Numbered from the stretch's first letter, positions 24,828 to 33,598 are shown. The stretch is DNA of 64,000 nucleotides from an uncultured Dehalococcoidia bacterium (GCA_958296115.1 OY282442.1:2648943-2712942), one strand, 5' to 3'. Program-made: numbers and translations. The notes: generated by a model from the sequence alone, not told the origin.

Positions 24828-25721
24828 CTATTCCAACAACATCAACTGCCGGGCTGTCCTGTGCTTCACGACCCGAACCACCTCGTACTCCGACTTCACT
24901 CCATCTTCGACCTGCCATTGTATGGTACGCAAGTCACACAGCAACACGTCCCCCTTGGCGAAGACCACTTCATTGTTGTCAACTCTATTCTGAAACGCCC
25001 CGTCATTCATCGCAACGGAGATTGTGTTCTGGCCGTCCGTCAACCGCCACTTGTTATTCTCCTTGAACGTGAGGCTGACGATAGAGAAGGCTTGCCGCCG
25101 CACTTCGTCCAAGATCAATTCTTGGTCATCAGGCGCCTCAAACGCTCCCACGTCTTCCTTGGTCACTTCCTCGACAGTGCGTCCAGCGTCACGAAGCATG
25201 AACCGGTCGATGCCGGGCTCTTTGACAGGGTTCAGCATATCTTGGATATTGCGGCGCACTGCCACGTCTCGATAGAGGCGCAGCAGTTCTATTGGCGCTT
25301 CATACGTCTCGTCGTCGACGGTGAGCTCATAACGACTATCGTCAATCTTTGTAACTTGAGGCTTCCTACCGCGGAGCCTCTTGATTAGCCAGAAAACGCC
25401 TCCCGCAGCACCAGGACTTCCGCCTATGAGCAACGCCTTCAGATTGCTGGCCGTAGCAAGGATGTCTCCAATGTCCAGTATGCCCACTGCCTCCACGTTC
25501 TGGACGACCTCGAAGAGGACCTGGAACGAACCCGCGGACGTGGCCCGCACGTTGACGCTGACCTTGGACCGCTCGCCGTTCGCCACGCGATTCGCCGCGT
25601 CGAAGAAACTCCCCACCGCCATCATCGCCGGCGCTAGGTCCCGTACGTTCATGGACCCGTCCGCAAGGGCTGGGCCGTCGTACACCATGTCGAGACGCGC
25701 TTGTGAGTTATGGCTGGTCAT
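24828..25721 (-). CDS. Conserved-looking protein of unknown function inside the type III island
   Basis: 297 residues (MTSHNSQARLDMVYDGPALADGSM...). No catalytic motif is recognised. Visible features: an N-terminal part rich in Ala/Val with VRDLAPAMMAVGSFFDAANR, a central hydrophobic stretch (LKALLIGGSPGAAGGVFWLIKRLRGRK) that may be one membrane segment, and a beta-rich C-terminal half with YELTVDDETYEAP and FSIVSLTFKENNKWRLTDG. The ATG at 25721 overlaps, as ATGA, the stop of a 17-codon frame that begins with the mod leader, so it may be translated by coupling. Its place between the island promoter and mod2 suggests a role in, or transfer with, the restriction system; function unknown. Confidence 0.7.
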   Translation of the reverse strand: MTSHNSQARLDMVYDGPALADGSMNVRDLAPAMMAVGSFFDAANRVANGERSKVSVNVRATSAGSFQVLFEVVQNVEAVGILDIGDILATASNLKALLIGGSPGAAGGVFWLIKRLRGRKPQVTKIDDSRYELTVDDETYEAPIELLRLYRDVAVRRNIQDMLNPVKEPGIDRFMLRDAGRTVEEVTKEDVGAFEAPDDQELILDEVRRQAFSIVSLTFKENNKWRLTDGQNTISVAMNDGAFQNRVDNNEVVFAKGDVLLCDLRTIQWQVEDGVKSEYEVVRVVKHRTARQLMLLE

Positions 25722-25771
25722 AGCCACAGCCCACAGATATGCTGCTTGCCCTTGAAGTCAAGCGTCGGCAT
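25718..25771 (-). pseudogene. Truncated third mod start (17-codon leader frame)
   Basis: ATG at 25771 opens the mod N-terminus MPTLDFKGKQHI and runs on as CGLWL to a TGA at 25720-25718 that overlaps the next gene's ATG. It carries the island promoter at the position where mod normally starts, so it is either a relic of a mod copy or a working leader peptide that feeds ribosomes to the gene behind it. Confidence 0.65.
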
Positions 25772-25840
25772 GACGACCCCCGTTTCCTCTATTATCGGGC
25801 GGCGCCCATTATGCCATACCGAGCGCCAATATCAAAGGGC
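25740..25840. repeat. Mod leader and promoter repeat, copy 2
   Basis: Partner of 23009-23110; its first 34 bases also match 24783-24816. It contains the promoter and first codons at the upstream edge of the restriction island. Confidence 0.8.
25808..25835 (-). promoter_or_regulatory. Promoter of the type III island (first operon)
   Basis: TTGATA (25830-25835), 16-base spacer, CATAAT (25808-25813) on the minus strand; same hexamers and spacer as the mod1 promoter. Confidence 0.65.
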
Positions 25841-25851
25841 GCGGCCGGTGT

Positions 25852-25867
25852 GTTAGAATCAGCGCCA
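25852..25867 (+). promoter_or_regulatory. Extended -10 element before the aminotransferase
   Basis: TGT-TAGAAT (-10 at 25854-25859) ends seven bases before the ATG at 25867, suggesting a leaderless transcript; no -35 box and no ribosome site are seen. Confidence 0.35.
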
Positions 25868-27027
25868 TGGACGTAGCCAGGCTCCGCAGCGAGATACCCG
25901 CGGTTCAGCGGATGACGTATTTGAATACCGGCTGGTCGGGGCCGTCGCCTGTGTCTGTCGTGGAGGCGGTCCAGCGGCGGTTGGAGTACGAGAGCTACAA
26001 TGGGCCTACCTCGCCTGACGTGATCGAGAGCGGGGGCGAGGTCGCCCTCGAAGCCAGGGAAGCCGTCGCCGGGCTGATAAACGCCTCGCCCGACGAGGTT
26101 CTGCTGACCTCGAGCACCACCGACGGGATCAATACCGTCATGGCTGGCCTGCCGTGGAACGCGGGCGACGAGATAATCACGTGCAGCCTGGAGCACGCCT
26201 CTATCCTGCTGCCCTGCTACCAGCTGCGGCGGCTGCGCGGCGTCGAGGTCAACGTCCTGTCATTCGCGCCCGACGAAGCCCGCGGCAGCATCCTGGACAA
26301 GGTCGCCGGCGCGCTCACCGAGCGAACGCGCATGGTCTTCTTCAGCCACGTCGAATACTCGACCGGCCTGCGGATGCCGGTCGAGGCGATACGCCGTCTC
26401 ACGGCAGGCCGGGGCGTCTGGACGCTCATAGACGGCGCGCAGGGAGTCGGGCACGTCCAGGTTGACGTCAGGGCGCTGGATTGCGACTTCTACGCCATGC
26501 CGGGCCAGAAGTGGCTGCTGGGGCCGGACGGCACGGGCGCGCTGTATATCCGCAAGTCCATGATACCCCTCGTCGAGCCAGTGCGGGTCTCAGGCAGCTG
26601 GGCGAAGAGCTATGACCGGAGCGGCGGCGTTGACCCCGACACAGACTGCATCGACAAGCTCGCGGTCGGGACGGTAGGCTCACCCGTCAAGGCGGGGCTC
26701 GTCGAAGGCATTCGGTTCGTCGGGAGCGTAGGCGCCGAGGCCATCGAGAGCCGCGTTCTTGCCCTAGCGTCAATGCTCGCTGAGCGGCTCACCCGCATCC
26801 CCGGGGTCGAAGTCCTGTCCCCAACGCAGGGACCCGGGCAATCCGGACTCGTAACCTTCACCATGGCGGGCAGGGACCCGGAGGAGACCGCGCGGCGTCT
26901 ATGGCTCTCGCGCCGCATAGTCATCCGCAACGTGAGCTACCCCGAATGTCTGCGGGCGTCGCTGGACTTCTTCAACACGGAGGAGGAGGTCGAAATCCTC
27001 GCCGACGCTGTTCGCAGCCTGGCCTGA
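25867..27027 (+). CDS. Class V aminotransferase-fold PLP enzyme
   Basis: 386 residues of the class V (fold type I) PLP family. Cofactor residues: SSTTDGIN (phosphate loop), LIDGAQGVGH with Asp189 holding the pyridine nitrogen, and MPGQKWLLGPDGTGALY with Lys215 as the Schiff-base lysine. Overall it is closest in look to isopenicillin-N-epimerase/cysteine-desulfurase-like members. No active-site cysteine loop typical of SufS is evident, so desulfuration is not claimed. Stands alone, divergent from the restriction island and convergent with the polyprenyl synthase gene (14-base gap). Confidence 0.87.
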   Translation: MDVARLRSEIPAVQRMTYLNTGWSGPSPVSVVEAVQRRLEYESYNGPTSPDVIESGGEVALEAREAVAGLINASPDEVLLTSSTTDGINTVMAGLPWNAGDEIITCSLEHASILLPCYQLRRLRGVEVNVLSFAPDEARGSILDKVAGALTERTRMVFFSHVEYSTGLRMPVEAIRRLTAGRGVWTLIDGAQGVGHVQVDVRALDCDFYAMPGQKWLLGPDGTGALYIRKSMIPLVEPVRVSGSWAKSYDRSGGVDPDTDCIDKLAVGTVGSPVKAGLVEGIRFVGSVGAEAIESRVLALASMLAERLTRIPGVEVLSPTQGPGQSGLVTFTMAGRDPEETARRLWLSRRIVIRNVSYPECLRASLDFFNTEEEVEILADAVRSLA

Positions 27028-27041
27028 CGGCGGCAGCCGCC

Positions 27042-28067
27042 TCAGCCCCTTCGCCTCACCAGGTACCGCGCCAGCTCCGCGAGCGAATCGCGTTCTCGCG
27101 CTGGGGGGACGCGGTCGAGGGAGCGGAGGGCCTTTCGGCTGAAGTCGTCGGCGACGGAGTAGGCCGCCTCGATGATAGAGGGCTGCTGTATGAGGTCCAC
27201 GGCTGCCCGCAGGCTCTCCCGGTCGTCGGGCCGTTCGCAGAGGGCCGCGATGGGGTTGTCTTCCGGCTGGCGCTCCAGGGCTATTATGGCGGGCAGGGTC
27301 AGGACGCCGTTTGCGAGGTCGCTGCCCACCGGCTTGCCCGTCTCCTCGCTGGCGCCCTCGAAGTCGAGCACGTCGTCGGTTATCTGGAACGCCATGCCCA
27401 AGTTGTAGCCGTAGCTCCGCAGGGCGTCTACCACGTCCTCGGGGGCTCCGCTCAGCACGGCGCCGGACTCGCCCGCGGTCGTGAACAGCGACGCCGTCTT
27501 CTTGTAGATGCGCCTGAAGTACTCCTCGCGGGTCAGGGAAGCGTCGTGCGCCCTGGCCATCTCGCCAAGCTCGCCGATAGAGAGCTCCATTATCGTCTCG
27601 GCGAACCTGCGAACCACGCGGATGTTGCCCGTGTCGCATACGAAGGTTGCGGACGCGGCGAACACGAAGTCGCCGACCAGCACGGCTGCGTTGTTGCCCC
27701 ACATGCTGCTGATAGTGGCCCGGCCCCGTCGGAAGGCGGAGTCATCGACCGTATCGTCGTGTATGAGGGTGGCGACGTGCAGGAGCTCGACGGCGGACGC
27801 CATGGTCCTGGCGTTCGCGCCGTCGTTGGGGTGGAACCTGGATGCGAGGAGCGTGATGGCGGGCCTGACGCGCTTGCCGGTAGTTTCGAGCACGTGGTCG
27901 AGGAGCTCGATGATGAAAGACGGCTGGCCGTGCGTGAGGGCCCTGAGGGCGCTCCCGACCTCCTCGAGGTCGCCGCGCACCGGCTCATAGAGCCGTTCGA
28001 GCGCCTCGTCGAAGGCGGCTCCCCTGCGCCGCGCGTTGGCCGTATCGGTCTGGGCGCTGACCTGCAA
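27042..28067 (-). CDS. Trans-polyprenyl diphosphate synthase
   Basis: 341 residues. First aspartate-rich motif HDDTVDD (Asp104 to Asp108) and second FQITDDVLDFEG (Asp231 to Asp235), plus GKRVRP near residue 64-69 and KPVGSDL, the complete set of all-E chain-elongating prenyl synthases. It joins isopentenyl diphosphate to allylic diphosphates to make the isoprenoid tail of quinones or other lipids; chain length cannot be fixed by eye. It starts at TTG 28067 directly after the metG TAG, with GGAG five bases upstream inside the metG 3' end, so the two are co-translated. Confidence 0.92.
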   Translation of the reverse strand: MQVSAQTDTANARRRGAAFDEALERLYEPVRGDLEEVGSALRALTHGQPSFIIELLDHVLETTGKRVRPAITLLASRFHPNDGANARTMASAVELLHVATLIHDDTVDDSAFRRGRATISSMWGNNAAVLVGDFVFAASATFVCDTGNIRVVRRFAETIMELSIGELGEMARAHDASLTREEYFRRIYKKTASLFTTAGESGAVLSGAPEDVVDALRSYGYNLGMAFQITDDVLDFEGASEETGKPVGSDLANGVLTLPAIIALERQPEDNPIAALCERPDDRESLRAAVDLIQQPSIIEAAYSVADDFSRKALRSLDRVPPARERDSLAELARYLVRRRG

Positions 28068-29735
28068 CTACACTCCGATCTTCTCGGTCTCTCGCTCGGC
28101 TATGGCCTCGTCCAGCTTGGCGAACAGCGGCTGCGGGGTTCGGAGCGCCCGTCCGCCTACGGTCATGTCAGGCGACCAAGACCAACCCTGTTGCTGGACT
28201 CCGCCGTCGAAGCCGAGCATCGCGTGGAGCTTGTCGGAGCTGAAGGGCAGGAAGGGATATAGGGCGACCTTCAGGCAGTCTATGACGGCGAGGCACGTCC
28301 ATAGGGCGGAGCCTGCGGCTTCGCGGTCCGTCCGGATAGCGCGCCAGGGTTCTTTCTGGTCGAGGTATGCGTTGGCGGCGCGGGCGAGGCTCATGGCCGA
28401 TTCGAGGGCGGCGCGGAATCGGCACGCCTCGACGCGCTCGGCTGTCTCGTCGAGCCTGCGCCCGGCCTCGTCGAGGAGCTGGCGCGAGGGGTCGTCCAGA
28501 TCGCCAGGGTCCGGCGTCCTGCCGTCGAAATTGCGGTAGGCCATGGTGAGGACGCGGTGGACCAGGTTGCCGTAGGTTGCGACGAGCTCATCGTTGTTTC
28601 GGCGGACGTACTCGCGCCAGGAGAAGTCGGAGTCGCTCGTCTCGGGCATCGTGGCGGCGATGACGTAGCGGAGCGGGTCCGGCTCGTACCTGTCGAGGTA
28701 TTCGGGGAGCCACACGGCCCAGTTGCGGCTGGTCGAGATCTTCAGGCCCTCGACGTTGAGGTATTCGTTGGCGGGGACGTCGTAGGGCAGGTTCAGGCCG
28801 CCGTAGCCCAGGAGCATGGAGGGCCAGATGATGGTGTGGAAGGGGATGTTGTCCTTGCCCATGAAGTAGTAGGCGCGGCAGTCGTCCTGCCAGAAGTCGC
28901 GCCACCGATCCGGCTGGCCGCTGTTCTTCGCCCACTCGATGGACGCCGACAGGTAGCCGATGACGGCTTCGAACCATACGTATATGCGCTTGCCGTCGTA
29001 CCCGTCGAGGGGCACCGGGATGCCCCAGTCTATGTCGCGGGTGATGGCGCGGTCGTGGAGTCCGCCTTCCAGGTAGCCGACCGAGAAGTTGCGGACGTTG
29101 GGCCGCCAGTGGTCCTTGGGGCGCACCCAGTCCAGTATGCGCTCCTCGAACGCGCTGAGCTTGAGGAAGAAGTGCTCGGTCTCGCGGATTACGGGGGCGG
29201 CTCCGCAGAGCTTGCACGCCATGCCGAGCAGGTCTTGGGGGTCGAGGGTGCGTCCGCAGTTGTCGCACTGGTCTCCCCTAGCCTGCTCGAAGCCGCAGTG
29301 GGGGCACGCGCCCTCGACGTATCGGTCGGCGAGGAAGCGCCGGTCGGTCTCGCAGTAGGGCTGCATCATCGTGTCGTTGTAGATGTAGCCGTTCTCGCGG
29401 AGCTTCAGGAACATGTCCTGGGCGACGGCGGCGTGGTTGTCGGTGTGGGTCGAGGTGAACAGGTCGAAGGCGATGCCGAGCCGCTCCCAGTTGTCCAGGA
29501 ACTCGGCGTGATACTGGCCGAAGAGCTGCTCGACGGAGACGCCTCGGCTCTCGGCGGCGAGGGTTACGGGGGTGCCGTGCGAGTCGCTGCCGGAGACCAT
29601 GAGCACATCGTTGCCGCGCATCCGGTGATAGCGGGCGAAGATGTCCGCCGGTATGTACGCGCCCGCGGTCTGGCCCAAGTGGATGGAGCCGTTGGCGTAG
29701 GGCCAAGCGACGGCGACGAGGATTCGCTCAGGCAT
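28068..29735 (-). CDS. metG: Methionyl-tRNA synthetase
   Basis: 555 residues. Class I signature appears as HLGQ (residues 19-22) and the KMSKS loop as KISTS, followed by the anticodon-binding helical domain with the usual NW and EPWRAI strings. Two CxxC pairs (CPHC...CDNC and a further CKLC) form the zinc knuckle of the long-type enzyme. The C-terminal tRNA-binding (EMAP-like) extension of some species is absent. Charges tRNA-Met for translation start and elongation. ATG at 29735 has GGAG nine bases upstream. Co-transcribed with the prenyl synthase; the link to rsmI upstream is broken by an insertion. Confidence 0.95.
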   Translation of the reverse strand: MPERILVAVAWPYANGSIHLGQTAGAYIPADIFARYHRMRGNDVLMVSGSDSHGTPVTLAAESRGVSVEQLFGQYHAEFLDNWERLGIAFDLFTSTHTDNHAAVAQDMFLKLRENGYIYNDTMMQPYCETDRRFLADRYVEGACPHCGFEQARGDQCDNCGRTLDPQDLLGMACKLCGAAPVIRETEHFFLKLSAFEERILDWVRPKDHWRPNVRNFSVGYLEGGLHDRAITRDIDWGIPVPLDGYDGKRIYVWFEAVIGYLSASIEWAKNSGQPDRWRDFWQDDCRAYYFMGKDNIPFHTIIWPSMLLGYGGLNLPYDVPANEYLNVEGLKISTSRNWAVWLPEYLDRYEPDPLRYVIAATMPETSDSDFSWREYVRRNNDELVATYGNLVHRVLTMAYRNFDGRTPDPGDLDDPSRQLLDEAGRRLDETAERVEACRFRAALESAMSLARAANAYLDQKEPWRAIRTDREAAGSALWTCLAVIDCLKVALYPFLPFSSDKLHAMLGFDGGVQQQGWSWSPDMTVGGRALRTPQPLFAKLDEAIAERETEKIGV

Positions 29736-29833
29736 CGAGACGCTCCGTGGGGATTGGGGAGTGCATGAATGGTATCACAACGCGACTCGGCGGTGAGCGT
29801 GAGGGCGGCTGGGTGTATAATCTGACGGCTACG

Positions 29834-29926
29834 CTACTTGGTGGATGAGGATTGATCCAGCTCCAGCCATATCTGGTACACTTGGCGCCTGGGTAGGCCG
29901 GTTTGCTTGGTGACTTGGGATACGGC
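29834..29926 (-). pseudogene. Duplicated 3' end of rsmI (copy next to metG)
   Basis: Thirty codons reading AVSQVTKQTGLPRRQVYQ...LDQSSSTK then TAG, matching the last 30 codons of the real rsmI at 32765-32854 with only a few changes. It follows the stop of membrane protein 1 in another frame and has no start of its own. Together with the real 3' end it brackets a 2.9-kb insertion. Confidence 0.85.
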
Positions 29927-30861
29927 TATGGTGTGCTTTCGTCATGTATGTATCGGAGTCTGTAGTAGATGAGGGTTCTTGCTATCCAGCTGACCGGCAC
30001 TAGCAGGAGGAATGGGACTGCCAAGGCGATGATGAACAAGACTGAGGCGATGACGCTAGAACCAGAGGCAACGGTGGCGTCGTATCCAAGTAGAGCCATC
30101 ATTACTGTAATCATTAGCGCCGGTGGTATGACTGTGAAGACCAAGTTGAGCCAGCATGTTCGCCAGAAGCTGCTACGGACGAGATTAAAGCTGCGCCCCA
30201 GCGATGCGAATGGACCACGGCCCTCTATCATGATGCACTCGGGCGCGAATGCCCCGACAGTGTAAAGGCAGTACAGGGCCGGGATGACGATCACCGACAG
30301 TACCTCGACTACGGGCGCTGTGACCGCCAAGAATGCGAAGGTGAACATCAGAAGGATGTAGGCCCCGGACACCTGGACGATGAGCGCGGTTGCGACGATG
30401 CCGAGTGAGAGCGTCTTGCGCCAGGCTTGCTGGAAGCAGCGTCCAACGGAGATTCGCCTTGTTGCGTAATGCTGGCTGACTGCCATGGCAGTAGGCGCGG
30501 ACGCCAAGACCCAGAGCCAGAACCATGAACTGCAGAATATGAAGATGGCGAGATAGCTCACCCCTACCAAGGCGCCTGGCGCGTCTATCTCCGTATAGTA
30601 TTCCAAGGGGCGGATGAGGAACGCGTAGTAAATACCGACCACCAGCGCACATGCCAAGACGGTGATGGCAAGCGCCGAGAGGGAGGCCAAGAGGAAGAAG
30701 AGATAGCCTTTGGCGTATATGGCTACGATCTCTTTCAGAAGCCCACGGATGTTCATGGACGACAGGGGTCTTGCGCCAGGGGGCAGGTCTGGGGTCTTCA
30801 TAATGCTTCGCCCGGCAAGTTGTGGTCGGGGCATCGTATCACTGCGGGGATGCTGGTTCAA
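29926..30861 (-). CDS. Polytopic membrane protein, tandem copy 1
   Basis: 311 residues with about six membrane segments, of the general type with the FASLGRSFNLVRSSFWRT motif before the last pair of helices, as in GlpQ-membrane-domain/DUF975-like proteins of unknown role. Nearly the same as tandem copy 2: the first 90 residues differ at only a few positions, while the central helix and the C-terminus diverge more. ATG at 30861 (MNQHPRSDTM); an internal ATG at residue 36 (MNIRGLLKEI) could be the true start because it directly precedes the conserved helix. Function unknown; substrate or export role is not shown. Confidence 0.6.
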   Translation of the reverse strand: MNQHPRSDTMPRPQLAGRSIMKTPDLPPGARPLSSMNIRGLLKEIVAIYAKGYLFFLLASLSALAITVLACALVVGIYYAFLIRPLEYYTEIDAPGALVGVSYLAIFIFCSSWFWLWVLASAPTAMAVSQHYATRRISVGRCFQQAWRKTLSLGIVATALIVQVSGAYILLMFTFAFLAVTAPVVEVLSVIVIPALYCLYTVGAFAPECIMIEGRGPFASLGRSFNLVRSSFWRTCWLNLVFTVIPPALMITVMMALLGYDATVASGSSVIASVLFIIALAVPFLLLVPVSWIARTLIYYRLRYIHDESTP

Positions 30862-30885
30862 TGCCGGTCCGCACGGCGCAGGCGG

Positions 30886-30960
30886 TTACTTGGTGTATGA
30901 GGATTGATCCAGATTCAGCCATGTCTCGTACACCTGGCGCCTGGGGAGGCCGGTCCGCTT
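30886..30960. repeat. rsmI 3'-end repeat, middle copy
   Basis: About 75 bases matching the end of rsmI (32765-32840) and 29834-29908 in the same orientation; here it forms the last 25 codons of membrane protein 2. Confidence 0.8.
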
Positions 30961-31854
30961 TCGGAGTCTGTAGTAGATGAGAGTTCTTGCTATCCAGCCG
31001 ACCGGCACTAGCAGGGAGAATGAGACTGCCGAGACTGAGGCGATGACGTTATCGCCTGGGTTGACGTTGACGGATCCAAGTAGAGCCATCATTACTGTAA
31101 TCATTAGCGCCGGTGGTATGACTGTGAAGACCAAGTTGAGCCAGCATGTTCGCCAGAAGCTGCTACGGACGAGATTAAAGCTGCGCCCCAGCGATGCGAA
31201 TGGACCACAGCCCTCTATCATGACGCACTCGGGCGCGAATGCCCAGATAGTGTAAAGGCAGAACAGGGCCGCCGGGATGACGAACGGCAGTATCCAGACT
31301 ACGGGCGCCGTGACCACCGAGAATAAGGTGAATGCCAGAAGGATGCCGGCTCCGAACACCTGGACGACGAGCGCGGTTGCGACGATGCCGAGTGAGAACG
31401 TCTTGCGCCAGGCTTGCTGGAAGCAGCGTCCAACGGGGATTCGCCTTGTTGCGTAATGCTGGCTGACTGCCATGGCAGTAGGCGCAGACGCCAGGACCCA
31501 GAGCCAGAACCATGAACTGCAGAATATGAGGAGGGAGTATATGTACACCCCTAAGATGGCGCCTGGCGCGTCTATCTCCGTATAGTATTCCATGCTGTCG
31601 ATGAAGAACGCGTAGTAAATACCGACCACCAGCGCACATGCCAAGACGGTGATGGCAAGCGCCGAGAGGGAGGCCAAGAGGAAGAAGAGATAGCCTTTGG
31701 CGTATATGGCTACGATCTCTTTCAGAAGCCCACGGATGTTCATGGACGAGAGGGGTCTTGCGCCAGGGGGCAGGTCTGGGGTCTTCATAATGCTTCGCCC
31801 GGCAAGTTGTGGTCGGCGTCGGGGCATCGTATCACTGCGGGGACGCTGGTTCAA
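30886..31854 (-). CDS. Polytopic membrane protein, tandem copy 2, fused to the rsmI tail
   Basis: 322 residues, paralogue of the preceding entry with the same six-helix plan. After the shared string ARTLIYYRLR the frame passes directly into KRTGLPRRQVYETWLNLDQ and ends with SSYTK, which is the C-terminus of RsmI. The paralogue next door instead ends RYIHDESTP, so a small deletion has joined gene and tail. Lies between copy B of the dispersed repeat and copy 1. Function unknown. Confidence 0.6.
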   Translation of the reverse strand: MNQRPRSDTMPRRRPQLAGRSIMKTPDLPPGARPLSSMNIRGLLKEIVAIYAKGYLFFLLASLSALAITVLACALVVGIYYAFFIDSMEYYTEIDAPGAILGVYIYSLLIFCSSWFWLWVLASAPTAMAVSQHYATRRIPVGRCFQQAWRKTFSLGIVATALVVQVFGAGILLAFTLFSVVTAPVVWILPFVIPAALFCLYTIWAFAPECVMIEGCGPFASLGRSFNLVRSSFWRTCWLNLVFTVIPPALMITVMMALLGSVNVNPGDNVIASVSAVSFSLLVPVGWIARTLIYYRLRKRTGLPRRQVYETWLNLDQSSYTK

Positions 31855-31872
31855 TGCCGGTCCGCACGGCGG

Positions 31873-32035
31873 AGGGCAATCGCATCTTGTTCATCTTGGT
31901 AGGCGATCTGGGGCACCCTCACCCTAGCCCTCTCCCTTGACGGGAGAGGGGATGAGGCGGGCGCGCTGAATTTCCTCACCATAGCCCCTGTCGTGGAGGA
32001 GATGGGGAGGTGGCAGGCGGGACGCCTGCGCTCCT
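31873..32035. repeat. Hairpin repeats between membrane copy 2 and dispersed repeat copy B
   Basis: Contains a CCCTCTCCC-type hairpin (CCCTCTCCCTTGACGGGAGAGGGG near 31926-31950, written here only as its stem) and the short inverted repeat GGCAGGCGGGACGCCTGCG near 32012. No gene. Confidence 0.5.
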
Positions 32036-32743
32036 TCGTCTATGTTCGTTTCGTCTCGGCCGGCTCCTTTGCGGGCTTATCACCCTCACCCTAGCCCTCT
32101 CCCATCGAGGGAGAGGGGATTAAGGCGGGAATCGCCCTTATCCTAGCCCTTTCCCCTAGGGGGAGGGGACGCAGGGCGGGGCGTTTGCCCTCACCCTGGC
32201 CCTTTCCCCCGTGAGGGAGAGGGTACTTGGCGGGTCTTGCGACCCGCGCCCTATCTACTCCTGATTCCCCCGCTCACACGGGGGATTGAGTATGCCTTGC
32301 AAGGCAGTGACTCCGCTACTCGCTTCGGGGATGCCGACGTCGTACGCTCGCCGACACTTGGGGTTGCAAACCCCACCCCGGGCTTTCCCGGACGGCTGAC
32401 GGTCCTTTGCGGGACCGCCTGCGTTCGCGCTTCGTCCTTCCACCCGCCAAGGCGTCGGGCTGCGCTGGCTACGGTCCTCCCGGTCGTCCGAGAGTCCGCA
32501 CCTGGAACGGGGGAGACGCATTTGGCACTACGTCCTCCTGTGCGAGGCGCCGAAACATAGAGGGACCTTCTCGTACACGCGGGTGCCCCGTCCAACAGCA
32601 GCGGCGTGTATGATGCCAAGGGCAGAGGTGGGCTCTATGCTCGTTTGGGATACGCCCCTTCGGGCCGTCTATCAGAATAGCACGGCTGTTCTCGCGGTGT
32701 CAAGGGGCGCTATGGGGCAATTTGGGGGCAATTTTCGGGATTG
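32036..32743. repeat. 0.7-kb dispersed repeat, copy B (inverted relative to copy A)
   Basis: Reverse-complement partner of 11359-12068, with the same order of landmarks and three CCCTCTCCC-type hairpins at one end. The best-conserved 75-base part (around 32170-32250) is almost identical in both copies. Open frames in it are interrupted, so no gene is called. It ends 22 bases before the rsmI stop codon. Confidence 0.75.
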
Positions 32744-32764
32744 CCCTGGCACGGCGGAGGGCGG

Positions 32765-33598
32765 CTACTTGGTGGATGAGGATTGATCCAGCTTCAGCCA
32801 TGTCTGGTACACCTGGCGCCTGGGTAGGCCGGTTTGCTTGGTGACTTGGGATACGGCGTCCTTTGCGTGCGCTCCCTGGGCGCGGAGCTCGGCCAGCCTC
32901 GTTTGGGCCAGGCGCTCGACGTCGGCGGCTGGAGCCTGGCCGCCGGGGCTGCCCTGGATTATCAGGGTGAACTCGCCCCTGGGCTCGTGGAAGCGGGCGA
33001 TTGCCTGTGAGACCGCGCCTCGGAAGACTTCTTCGTACAACTTGGTGAGCTCGCGGCATACGGCTATGGGCCGGTCGCCGAGGGCTTCGAGCATGTCCTG
33101 CAGGGCTGCTCGCAGACGGTGGGGAGTTTCGAGCGCGACGAGGGTCCTGCGCTCAGACGCGACGGACGCGAGCAACTTCAGGCGGTCCGTCCGCCGCTTT
33201 GGAAGGAAGCCCAAGTACACGAACCCATCACCGTCGAAGCCTGACACCGATAGCGCGGCGACCGGCGCGGATGGGCCGGGCACGACGGCGACGGCATGGC
33301 CGGCCTGCGCTGCGGCCGATACCAGCCCCGCGCCGGGGTCGTTGACTCCAGGGGTGCCCGCGTCGGACACCAGGGCCACGTCGCCGGCGTCGAGCTTGGC
33401 GAGCAGCCAGGGGGTCTTCGAGCGGCTGTTGCGCTCGTTGTAGCTGGTCGTGGGCGTATGGATGTCGTAGCGGTCGAGGAGTCGGCGCGTTACGCGGGTG
33501 TCCTCCGCGGCTATCAGGGTTACCTCGCGCAAGACCCGGAGGGACCGCATCGTGACGTCTTCCAGGTTGCCGATGGGGGTTGCGACGACGTACAGCAT
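32765..33598 (-). CDS. rsmI: 16S rRNA (cytidine-1402-2'-O)-methyltransferase RsmI
   Basis: 277 residues. Full RsmI signature: LYVVATPIGNLEDVTMRSL at the start, AEDTRVTRRLLDRY, TSYNERN, ALVSDAGTPGVNDPG (AdoMet pocket) and VVPGPSAPVAALSVSGF, then FLPKR and the helical C-terminus. It methylates the ribose of C1402 in the decoding centre of 16S rRNA. Its last 30 codons recur at 29834-29926 and, as 25 codons, at 30886-30960. Starts at 33598, divergent from the isomerase operon. Confidence 0.95.
   Translation of the reverse strand: MLYVVATPIGNLEDVTMRSLRVLREVTLIAAEDTRVTRRLLDRYDIHTPTTSYNERNSRSKTPWLLAKLDAGDVALVSDAGTPGVNDPGAGLVSAAAQAGHAVAVVPGPSAPVAALSVSGFDGDGFVYLGFLPKRRTDRLKLLASVASERRTLVALETPHRLRAALQDMLEALGDRPIAVCRELTKLYEEVFRGAVSQAIARFHEPRGEFTLIIQGSPGGQAPAADVERLAQTRLAELRAQGAHAKDAVSQVTKQTGLPRRQVYQTWLKLDQSSSTK

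Noticed and set aside
28557-29768. 403-codon plus-strand frame opposite metG
   Set aside because: metG is certain; the antisense product is Val/Gly-rich without motifs.
29815-29820. TATAAT on the plus strand near the duplicated rsmI tail
   Set aside because: No -35 box at a proper distance and no plus-strand gene downstream; most likely chance.
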